A stretch of DNA of 64,000 bases from Symbiodinium natans. Taxonomy: Eukaryota > Sar > Dinophyceae > Suessiales > Symbiodiniaceae. The notes beneath the pieces were generated by a model that saw nothing but the letters and a program-made list of their open reading frames with translations, ran no database searches and was not told where the DNA came from. Made by a program: the position numbers and the translations under genes. This document shows positions 11,685 to 19,730 of the stretch, piece after piece (within the stretch, counting starts at the first letter, position 1; every line of letters starts with the position of its first letter). The stretch spans positions 460,820 through 524,819 of the forward strand of contig CAJNDS010002241.1 of assembly GCA_905221605.1 (NCBI GenBank), given 5' to 3'.

Positions 11685-11772
11685 CAACACTCCGCCTCGA
11701 CTCAGCATGCCCTGTCTGATGCTTTAAAGGAGTTTCCCAAAGTGGCCGGTTTTGGAGACGCAATGGCGCCTC
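11685..11772 (-). CDS. exon, unidentified gene
   Basis: Acceptor GCATCAG|G, then EAPLRLQNRPLWETPLKHQT and onward to a GC donor in consistent phase (88 nt). An alternative plus frame (ALKEFPKVAGFGDAMAPP) is also open but has low GC3. Confidence 0.45.
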
Positions 11773-11854
11773 CTGATGCAAAAAACACTACTATAGGGTT
11801 TAGGGTTCGGGGTTTAGGGTTTAGGTCCTTAAATTAAGTTAGCATAACCTTCTT

Positions 11855-11985
11855 AGGGTAGTTTTGTGGTCCCTTAATATGGGCCCTTACAGGGGACCCC
11901 TTATACACCCCCCTTAGGGCCTATACTTCAGAACCGTTTACAGTTAAGGAGGTAAGGGACCATATGATGCAACCCTTAGAAAGAC
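11855..11985. mobile_element. family B TIR element
   Basis: ggtagttttgtggtccctta...gcccttacaggggacccc...gggaccatatgatgcaaccc. A partial second copy follows at about 12000-12150. Confidence 0.6.
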
Positions 11986-12299
11986 ACTATAGAACTCAGG
12001 CCTTAGGGTAGTTGCAAGTGCTCGTAAAGCCTAGAGCCCCAAACCTTTGATATTCGAAACCTTATTCCTTAATATACCTACACCAGGGGCCCATACGGAA
12101 CACTTTATGTCAGGAATTAAAGGACCCATGTAACTAACTCTTAGACTACAGTGGCTCGGGTGTAGCCGAGACTTCCCTTTAAGATACACCTGAATGCTCC
12201 CCAAGAGTTTGGGTACCCCTCGGCGCCAAAGGATTTAGGGTTTAGGGGTACTCGAAGGTTCGGGTTCAGAGCCTCGTGCGCTTCATGTTCAAACCCCTG

Positions 12300-12415
12300 A
12301 GATCCGCAACCCGAAATCGGCCACTCTTGAAACCCGAGCCACGACTTGCTGCAACCTGGCGCCTGAGCAGGGCACGCTAGAGACACCGGGCCATGACGTG
12401 TCACGGCGCTCAAAC
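12300..12415 (-). CDS. coding-like block with a DFG-like motif
   Basis: Minus frame running from MFERRDTSWPGVSSVP to ARVSRVADFGLRISG. VADFGL resembles the magnesium-binding D-F-G of protein kinases, but no catalytic-loop H-R-D or glycine loop was found nearby, so a kinase exon is only a possibility. Confidence 0.25.
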
Positions 12416-13214
12416 ATGAATTCGGCTTCTAGTGTTTGCTTAAGAACCCCCCCCAGAAAGCAAAAAGCACATTCATAGAGATGAATATCTTCTATTCTTT
12501 TGGGGGGTGTAGCAAATGGTAGGCTTTTTGTGGGGTGTATAGTTTTTGTCGGTCAGGAGGCCCGGGATTTTGAAATTGCAGGCTCCTTGCTTCCGTTGTA
12601 GAAAGGCTCTAGATCGGGACCGCACCCCGATAACTCGGGAAGAAGCCTAAACCCTAAACCCTGAATGCTAAACCCCAAGCCCTAAACCCTATTCAACCCT
12701 AAAGGGTACTTCTGTGCACCCTTGGGCTAGTGTTCTGATTCTGGTTTAGGGTGTTATGGTCTGGAACTTTAAACCCTAAACCTAAACCCTAAACCCTAAA
12801 CCCTAAACCCTAAACCCTAAACCCTAAACCGGGACATTAGGCTTCAGCTCTTCAGGGCCTTCGCCAGTCTGCTACGTAAACCACCGACTCCCTGAGGTCA
12901 AAGATCAGTCTGGGACAGGGTTAGGGGTTAGGGTTTAGGGTTTAGGGCTTAGGGCTTCGGGCTTAGGGTTTAGGGTTGCAGATCCTAGTCGAACGACCAG
13001 TCGAGGAAGCTGCCATGGTTCTTCGTAACCCTAGGGTTTAGGGTTTGGGGTTTAGGGTTTAGGGTATACACCCTAGACCCCAGACCTGAAAAACAGACGA
13101 CCCGAAACCCTACAACTAAAGTCCTACATCCCTAAGGCCTAAACCCTAAACCCTGAACCCTAAACACTGAACCCTAAACCCTAAACCCTACACTCTAAAC
13201 CCCGCGCCTCCGAC

Positions 13215-13305
13215 CTTTAACACAAGTCGGTGGCAGAGAGTGCCCACGCGGGGAGCCAACTGTGGACCCACACCCGCTGCAGCTGGCTTGCTGGCTTGAA
13301 GCTCT
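13215..13305 (-). CDS. exon, unidentified gene
   Basis: Minus frame ASKPAAAGVGPQLAPRVGTL then CHRLVLK, with donor GT. The plus strand is also open, and strand was chosen by splice signals. Lies just upstream of a tract starting at 13318. Confidence 0.4.
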
Positions 13306-13875
13306 GTCGCTTTCAAAAGGGTTTAGGGTTTAGGGTTTAGGGTTTAGGGTTAGGGTTTAGGGTTCTGCAGGGTGTAGGGTTTAGTCCGTTTTTTTCGGGC
13401 AAAGGGTGTAGGGTTGAGGGCTTAGGGCTATATAGGGTATAGGGTTAAAGGTTCTCTAGGGTGTAGAGTTTAGGGTTCTGTAGGGTTTAGGGTATAGCTG
13501 ACGCCGTGATTTGAACAGCCCCAAATGATCAAACAAAAAGGAAAACTAGGCCGAAGAGTACATACCCTAGGAATTTATAGGGGCTATAGAGGAACCTAAA
13601 CCCTTATGCAAAAAAAGAAGAGGATCAAGGGCCCACTCTGGGTCCGCAAGGGTAAGGGCATAGGGTAAGAGCTTTGGGTTTATTTCGGGGTTGGTTTAGG
13701 GTTTAGGGCCCAGGGCTTAGGGCTTGGGGTTCAGGGTTGGGGCTTCGGCTTTAGCGTGAGGGCTTAGTGTTTAGTGCTGAGTGTTTAGGGTTTGAGTTTG
13801 AGTGACGACTCACTACGCCAGGTTTAAGAGCGCGCTGCAGACACTCAACAGGCTTTGTTGAGTGGCGGGACATTC

Positions 13876-14078
13876 TCAACTGCCACGGCTAGGCGACAAT
13901 AAAAGCAATCGTATGAGCTGCTCATTCCCATCATAGATCCAGGGTGCATGAGCAGATATGGGGACATGCTTGCGATCTTCTGCTGCGCAGCGCGTCACTG
14001 CGCTGCTGCCAATGAGCTGAAGGGCCTTGGGCCTCAGGCGGCGAGGGGACAGATGTCCGGGCACCCAATTGGGCAGAC
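13876..14078 (-). CDS. terminal exon of an unidentified gene
   Basis: Acceptor CCACTTCTGCAG|G opens a 66-codon frame to TGA, including LRPKALQLIGSSAVTRCAAE and PWIYDGNEQLIRLLLL. The plus strand is also open here (SYELLIPIIDPGCMSRY), but the strong pyrimidine-AG|G signal favours minus. Confidence 0.5.
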
Positions 14079-14576
14079 CTGCAGAAGTGGAGAGGGCTTG
14101 GTGTTTGGGGTTCGGGTTCAGGGATGAGGGTGTTGGGTTTCGGGTTGAGGGTTCAGGGGTTTCGACCATTTAGGATGTAGGTACTGCGGCGGCTGGGGCC
14201 CTACTTTATGGAGGCATGCTGGAAGCCTAAGACCGCAGCTACCACGGTTTCTAGGTAGCACAACGTCATCGGTATCTTCGTGGCATCCTAAACCCTAAAC
14301 CCTAAACCCTAAACCCTAAACCCTAAACCCTAAACCCTAAACCCCATATCGTGGCCCTAGAGGAAAGAAGCCGGCGCGTTTGCAACCCTGGGGGTGTCAG
14401 CTCGATGCAGCAAGGTCAGGCGAGCAACTACCTGGGGCCCTCTTTACCTGAAGTTTTAGGGGTTCAGGGTTTAGGGTTTAGGGTTTAGGGTTTAAAGTTA
14501 TACCTACTACTGAAGGGTAGTTACTACTAAGTACACTGTAGGAAAATCCCAGGTACGGCTAAGCGCTCGTTTCAGC

Positions 14577-14635
14577 CAAGTGCGGGCAGCAACTCGTTTT
14601 CTGCACAGGGCAGGGCGCACAAGAGTCCTTTTTTC
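14577..14635 (-). CDS. exon, unidentified gene
   Basis: Minus frame LLCALPCAENELLPALG with a GC donor. Other minus candidates nearby: about 14362-14431 (acceptor CCCCAG|G, VVARLTLLHRADTPRVANA) and about 14830-14922 (acceptor GCCAG|G, HGKEHVPDVRLLRLPEP). Possibly all one gene. Confidence 0.4.
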
Positions 14636-14929
14636 AACCCCTAACGAAATCCTTGTCATCCCCCTAAACCCTGAACCCTAAACCCTAACCCTAAACCCTA
14701 AACCCTAAAAAACAGCCGTCAGCTTTGCCGAGGTCTTAGCTTTCAGCTTCTTGACCCGTCAGCCTCCAAACCCTAAACCCTAAACCCCAAACCCTAAACC
14801 CTAAACCCTTAACCCTAAACCCTAAACCCGTGGGGACTAGGCACAAACGGGCCCCGGCCTCCGAAGGGTTCAGGCAGGCGTAAGAGGCGCACATCTGGCA
14901 CGTGCTCCTTGCCGTGACATGCCTGGCAG

Positions 14930-15052
14930 GGTTTAGGGTTTAGGGTTTAGGGTTTAGGGTTTAGGGTTTAGGGTTTAGGGTTTAGGGTTTAGGGTTTAGG
15001 GTTTAGGGTTTAGGGTTTAGGGTTTAGGGATGTTTAGGGTTTAGGGTTTAGG
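14930..15052. repeat. (TTTAGGG)n tract
   Basis: Near-perfect units interrupted by gatg near 15028. Confidence 0.95.
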
Positions 15053-15544
15053 ATGCCTCTCTGCTTTTTTTCATGGCGGGGTTGAGGCTTTTGGGGTTTC
15101 GGGGCCCTGAACCTGAACCCGACGCCCCCCCCCCCCCCCCTCCCGACCAACACAAAAAGAACACAAAGCAACGAGTATCAACCGTCATGGAGAGCCATCC
15201 GTAGGGTTTAGGGTTTAGGGTTTAGGGTGTAGGGTTTTAGGGTTTAGGGTTAGGGGTTAGGGTTAAGGGGGAGGGGGCGGGGGGGGGGGGGGGGGGGGGG
15301 GGGAGGGCGCGGGTCGGAGTGGCTTTTGTGTATGGGACGAAATGATGAAAACCAGTACTCTATGACAGTCCACTGTGAAAACCAGTACTTTCTATGGGAT
15401 AACAAAAACCTTAGTGTTTAAGGTTTAGGATTGAGGGATCCGGGTTCACGGTTGCCGCAACCTTGAAATCCAGAACCCTGACACCGAAACCCACAACCTG
15501 AAAACCGGAAATCCAAAACTGTACACCTTATACTCAAACCCTCC

Positions 15545-15670
15545 GGCCCCTTCATTACGGAAGGGGCCTCGAGCGACGTTCGGGGTCTTGCTATCGCAGA
15601 AGGTATAGATACTGATGAAGGAGTTGTACCGGCAGTTGGAAGTACAGGTGGGTTGGAGGGCTACGGCTTG
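15545..15670 (-). CDS. exon, unidentified gene
   Basis: Codes CTSNCRYNSFISIYTFCDSK and onward within a 95-codon open frame, whose ends are telomere-like translation. Cys-containing. Product unknown. Confidence 0.5.
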
Positions 15671-15785
15671 GGTTTTGTGAACCCTAAACCCCGAAAACCC
15701 ACCCCCCCCTAAACCCAAACCCCGAAACCCCACCCCCCGAAACCCTAAACCCTAAACCCTAAACCCTGAACCCTAACCCCCAAAC

Positions 15786-15838
15786 CCGCCACTCTCCGCG
15801 CAGCCTGCGGTGCTCGGCGAGCAGCGCCTCCCGTGCCT
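15786..15838 (-). CDS. exon, unidentified gene
   Basis: Codes AREALLAEHRRLRGEWR with almost exclusively G/C third positions, and a GT donor. Charged helix, possibly coiled coil. Likely same gene as the 16.0-kb exon. Confidence 0.6.
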
Positions 15839-16033
15839 CTCATCGATTTCGTGGGCTTGAGGTGCTATGAAACCTCTGGGGGTTTGTTTGGGGCTAGGGT
15901 TTAGGGTTAGGGTTTAGGGTTTAGGGTTTAGAGTTTAGGGTTTATGGTTTAGAGTTTAGGGTTTAGGGTTTCGGGTTTGAGGTTTGTTTGGGGTTTAATT
16001 TTTATGAGGGGGATTCAAAAATTAAGGGACAGC

Positions 16034-16095
16034 CTTGGCGCGCAGGGACGGCTCCATGGCCGCCAGGCCAGCGAAGGGGCCCAGGAGCTCGGTAC
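16034..16095 (-). CDS. exon, unidentified gene
   Basis: Codes TELLGPFAGLAAMEPSLRAK, acceptor ATCAG|G, probable GC donor. High GC3. Belongs to a minus-strand gene left of 16.1 kb. Confidence 0.65.
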
Positions 16096-16109
16096 CTGAT
16101 CTGGAGTTT

Positions 16110-16500
16110 AGGGTTTAGGGCTACAGGGGTTTAGGGTTTAGGGTTTAGGGTTTAGGGCTTAGGCATGCAGAGTTTAGGGTTTAGGGCTACTGGAGTTTAG
16201 GGTTTAGGGCTACAGGGGTTTAGGGTTTAGGGCTACAGGGGTTTAGGGTTTAGGGTTTAGGGCTACAGGGTTCAGGGTTTAGGATCTAGGGTTTAGGGCT
16301 AAGGCATCCAGAGTTTAGGGATTAGGGCTACAGGGGTTTAGGGTTTAGGGCTACTGGAGTTTAGGGTTTAGGGCTACAGGGGTTTAGGGTTTAGGGCTTA
16401 GGGCTTAGGCATCCAGGGTTCAGGGTATAGGGTTCACGGCTTAGGGATTCAGGGTTGCAGGGGTTTAGGGTTTAGGGTTACAAGGTGTAGGGCTTGTAGT
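16110..16500. repeat. higher-order telomere-like array
   Basis: Repeated unit of TTTAGGG pairs alternating with gctacaggg or gctactgg (about 22-28 nt per period, at least eight copies). An example of a longer period built from telomere-like units. Confidence 0.85.
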
Positions 16501-16899
16501 GTTACAGCGTTTAAGGTTTAGGGCCCTCTGGAAACTATTCCTAAACAAGATCCAAGACCCACTTCATTCGAAGGAGGGGAAAGCGCCGAAAACTATTCCA
16601 AGGGCCTACCTGAGTTTATGGGGGGCAAAAGGCTGTGGGTTTTTGGGGCGTCGGGCTTGGGGTCTTAGATTAACCACCACTCCACACTCTAAACAAAGCT
16701 GTGCACCAAAACCCGAAACCCCAACCTCCAAACACTGGGGTTTAGGGAGCCTAGACCCCCAACACTAAACCCTAAACCCTAAGCCCTAAACCCCAAACCC
16801 CAAAACCTTGCCCGGACGCTAGGGGTTGGGGAGAAGCTCCCTCCCCAGACCCTCGCACACAGTTTCGGGTCACAGTCTACACCTGTAAGCCCTAAAAGG

Positions 16900-17090
16900 T
16901 TTAGGGTTGTAGGGTTTACGGTTAGGGTTTAGGGTTTAGGGTTTAGGGTTTAGGGTTTAGGGTTTAGGGTTTAGGGTTTAGGGTTTAGGGTTTAGGGTTT
17001 AGGGTTTAGGGTTTAGGGTTTAGGGTTTAGGGTTTAGGGTTTAGGGTTTAGGGCTTAGGGTTTAGGGTTTAGGGTTTAGGGCTTGGGGTT
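16900..17090. repeat. (TTTAGGG)n tract
   Basis: One of the longest tracts, about 25 units, with TTTAGGGC and TTGGGG variants at the edge. Next unique sequence is the exon at 17104-17164. Confidence 0.95.
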
Positions 17091-17103
17091 GAACCCACCC
17101 GAC

Positions 17104-17164
17104 AGCCTTGCATCTCTCCCAGTCCGATCTTCTCAGCGGCCACCATGAGGTCGTGCGCAGCAGC
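17104..17164 (-). CDS. exon, unidentified gene
   Basis: Twenty codons, AAAHDLMVAAEKIGLGEMQG, acceptor CCTAG|G, donor GT. Helical and GC3-rich. Product unknown. Confidence 0.65.
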
Positions 17165-18875
17165 CTAGGGTGATCTCAGGGCAGGGTTTGAGGTTTGGGG
17201 TTTAGGGCCTAGGGTTTGGGGTTTAGGGTTTGGGGTTTAGGGTTTGAGTTTGGGGGGTTAAGGGTTTAGGTTTTGGGGTTTTGGGTTGGGGTTTAGGGCT
17301 TGGGGTTTGGGGGTCTACAGGGTTTAGGGTTTCCGAACTCAGATCTCCGTCAAGATTTTCCCGCGAGCCTTCACAACCGATCGCAGTCTGAGATTCCCAG
17401 AACCCCGAGCCAGGTGCTCACAAAACTTCAGTCGGGTGTTGGCGAACACCCACTACCCTGACCTAGCACTACAAATACGGAGTGCTGTCACACACACCTA
17501 ACAGCATCGGCAGGGGTTGGTTGCTTCGCATCGCAACACATAGGCGTGACATCTCATCGGTCAAATCATGGACAGAATAGCTTCCCCACGGGTCTGCATG
17601 TAGTATGTTCATGTACGGCTCAAGCGTGCAGATGCCGCAAATGCCGACAGGATCTCCCATCTGGGCATTTGGATTGGAAGGACAGCATACTGAAATGAGA
17701 ATCCATGGCGGCTGATCCCAATCATCGTCACACACAGCCTCAACCTGGATATTAAACACTTTGTCGTCAACAGCAATACTTGCTGCGGGCTCTGCTTTGT
17801 AGGAAGGCATGTCGGTCGGATCCTCAATAACATCAGAGAAAAGCTGTTCGACTTCACCGGCATTAAAGGCGCCGCACATGGTGTAAACAAGCCGTTTATC
17901 TACCGTGTGGTGCGCCAGATCTTTGATGGCCAGAAGGAATGACAGGAGCTCGGCCGCATCTTCAAGAAGTAGCTCTGCGTGAAGCGCCACTTCCTTACTA
18001 GCCCACCATATTGCAACAAGGGCACCTTTTTTAGGGTTTAGGGTTTAGGGTTTAGGGGGTAGTTTATCAGGGAACCTTGGACCAAAAAAAAGGGCAAAGG
18101 GTACCCCTGGGCTACCAAGCTTCCGGTAGGCGAGCCAGAAACGGCGCCAGCTCCTCCAGCGAGTAGATGCGCCAGAGTCCTGACGGACGAAATTGCACTA
18201 AACCCTAAACCCTAAACCCTAGACCCTAAACCCTAAACCCTAAACCCTAAACCCTAAACCCGAAACCCTAAACCCTAAACCCCATGCGCCAGAGTCCAGA
18301 TGGACGAAATAGCCCAGGCGGATGATGGCGCCGGCCAAGGCGCAGGAATTGCTCTTGCTGAGGCCGGCCTGGGCCACCTGGCCCAGTAGCCATAATAAGG
18401 GCACCCTTTTGGTTTAGGGTTTAGGGTTTAGGGTTTAGGGTTTAGGGTTTAGGGTTACTTTATAAGGAAACCTTAGGACCTTGGGTATCCTTGCTCCAAA
18501 AAAAGAAAAGGGCACCACAGGGCTACCAAGCCACAATGCACCACGTCTTGTCGCAACTGAGTTGATGCAGCAGCTAGCTCAACCACATCATCGTCTGACA
18601 GGAGATCCTTGGATCAAGTGAACGGGCTTTGGGGCTGAGAGCTCCATATGAAACATCTCCAATTGTAGCATCGTTTAGGGGTTTAGGGGTTTAGGGTTTA
18701 GGGTTTGACCAAAAAGGGGTAGCCTGCAACAGTGGAGAAAACAGTGCCACTGGCGGCTTGAGATACTAAGACAGTGAGCAGTTGCTCGCCCCAGGCCGAA
18801 TACGTCTCCGTCATGGCCGGAAGCAGCGTCAAGGCTCTGAAACGTGTCACGTCACATGCCACAAGAGTGCACACC
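17104..18875 (-). CDS. alpha-helical protein gene, unidentified
   Basis: Five exons chain in consistent phase on the minus strand: 18724-18875, 18542-18594, 18290-18377, 18124-18179 and 17469-17993. The product is rich in Leu/Ala helices (for example ALTLLPAMTETYSAWGEQLL, VVELAAASTQLRQDV, SLEELAPFLARLPEVALHAE), resembling helical-repeat organelle RNA-binding proteins, but no diagnostic motif is seen. The long last exon turns acidic and Trp/Cys-containing and has a TAG at 17469. Further minus exons at 17339-17452 and 17104-17164 could be alternative downstream exons or another gene. Two of its introns are family A elements. Confidence 0.7.
17339..17452 (-). CDS. terminal exon candidate
   Basis: Open from after GGTAG with VFANTRLKFCEHLARGSGN continuing to KARGKILTEI and TGA. 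Strongly coding in composition. Relation to the exon ending at 17469 is unresolved. Confidence 0.5.
   Translation of the reverse strand, partial: WVFANTRLKFCEHLARGSGNLRLRSVVKARGKILTEI
17469..17993 (-). CDS. helical-protein exon e (longest open frame in window)
   Basis: About 174 codons from EVALHAELLLEDAAELLSFL to a TAG. The first third is helical. The middle is acidic (AVCDDDWDQPPW) and the rest has Cys pairs (SVCCPSNP, GICGICTLEPY). No family recognised. A GTG internal codon has no special status; the exon opens at acceptor GTAAG|G. Confidence 0.7.
   Translation of the reverse strand, partial: EVALHAELLLEDAAELLSFLLAIKDLAHHTVDKRLVYTMCGAFNAGEVEQLFSDVIEDPTDMPSYKAEPAASIAVDDKVFNIQVEAVCDDDWDQPPWILISVCCPSNPNAQMGDPVGICGICTLEPYMNILHADPWGSYSVHDLTDEMSRLCVAMRSNQPLPMLLGVCDSTPYL
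17994..18123. mobile_element. family A TIR element forming an intron
   Basis: TIRs related to CTTGGTAGCCCAG at one end and its complement at the other. It lies exactly between two exons of the helical-protein gene, with GAAG on both sides. A (TTTAGGG)n tract is inserted in its middle. Confidence 0.75.
18124..18179 (-). CDS. helical-protein exon d
   Basis: Codes (G)LWRIYSLEELAPFLARLP. Acceptor GTCAG|G. The donor is GA, in a GAAG that is repeated after the family A element, so that removing the element and one GAAG restores an uninterrupted frame. Confidence 0.8.
18290..18377 (-). CDS. helical-protein exon c
   Basis: Codes VAQAGLSKSNSCALAGAIIR then LGYFVHLDS. Acceptor CCAG|G in the TIR of a family A element, donor GC. 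Its last 27 or so bases are repeated at the start of the next exon (18167-18193), across a (CCCTAAA)n tract. Confidence 0.75.
18378..18541. mobile_element. family A TIR element forming an intron
   Basis: Same internal sequence as the 18.06-kb copy (caccctttt...ggttactttataaggaaacc...gggctaccaag). The telomere-like tract is inserted at the same internal position. Its TIR end provides the CAG|G acceptor. Confidence 0.75.
18724..18875 (-). CDS. helical-protein exon a
   Basis: Fifty codons from VCTLVACDVTRFRALTLLP to SGTVFSTVA. Acceptor ATCAG|G, donor GC. No telomere-like units inside. Confidence 0.75.
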
Positions 18876-19049
18876 CTGATGCCCCAAACCCAAAACCCTG
18901 AACCTTTACCTTACACCCCAAACCCTAAACCCTAAAACGCTAAACCCTGAACCCTAAACCCTAACCCTGACCCCTAAACCCTGTTGTTGTCTTTGGTGAG
19001 GGTTAGGGTCGCAATGCCGTTCGGCCTTCATGGGATATATATATATATA

Positions 19050-19105
19050 TGACGACCGTGGCCACTGCAATGTGAGCCAAAGGGCGATCCAGACATTGTT
19101 CCCTA
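19050..19105 (-). CDS. coding-like segment
   Basis: Minus frame EQCLDRPLAHIAVATV between an AT repeat and a telomere-like tract. Could be an upstream exon of the helical-protein gene or the missing GCL C-terminus. Neither could be shown. Confidence 0.3.
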
Positions 19106-19678
19106 AGCCCTCCTAGGGTTTAGGGTTTAGGGTTTAGGGTTTAGGGTTTAGGGTTTAGGGTTTAGGGTTTAGGGTTCAACCCCTAAACCCTGCATCCCCC
19201 AGCTGAAGCCTACCTTGACCCACAGTTGTGGTGGGGCCAAAACAAGGAACGACAGCCGCGGGCTTGGGATTTCGGGTTCAGGGTTCGGGCGTTAGGGCTG
19301 GATTTGGGGCTGAGGCTTTCGGGGTTCGGGTTAGGGTTTAAGGGCTTAGCATAGGTTAGACAATTGTGCGTAAATATTTACTTTTCTCCAGTCGGGAGTA
19401 CCTGGCCTTCTTTGCAAGTACAGGGCTACTCAGTTAATCTAAGCAAGCTTTCAGAAAGGTTGTTGAGCTCAACAACCACCTGAGCCCCAATCGCGAGAGA
19501 GAGCCTAAACCGCAAGAACCGCGACTATTGAACAACTTAAACCCACATCTCTAAAACCTAAACCCTAAAACCACAAAGCTCAACCCTAAACCCTAAACCC
19601 TAAACCCTAACCCCTAAACCCTAAACCCTAAACCCTAAACCCCAAACCCTAAACCCTAAACCCTAACTGAAGTCGGAC

Positions 19679-19730
19679 CAGCCGCAGCCGGCACCCGGCT
19701 GTCCCGCGCGTAGGATGGGTGGGACATGAC
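19679..19730 (-). CDS. GCLC: GCL exon 35 (last one placed)
   Basis: Codes VMSHPSYARDSRVPAAA, the H-P-x-Y-x-x-D-S motif near the C-terminus. Acceptor TTCAG|G, donor GT or GC. A final short exon with the stop should follow at lower coordinates. Coding-like minus segments near 19.2 kb and 19.05 kb are candidates but were not matched. Confidence 0.88.

Noticed and set aside
11706-11795. Plus-strand exon HALSDALKEFPKVAGFGDAM
   Set aside because: Low GC3 and no AG|G acceptor; the minus frame has CATCAG|G and a GC donor in phase.
12300-12415. Definite protein kinase gene
   Set aside because: Only a DFG-like tripeptide is present; other kinase motifs were not found.
16499-16768. 89-codon plus-strand frame
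   Set aside because: Overlaps a family N element and telomere-like repeats; no coding signal of its own.
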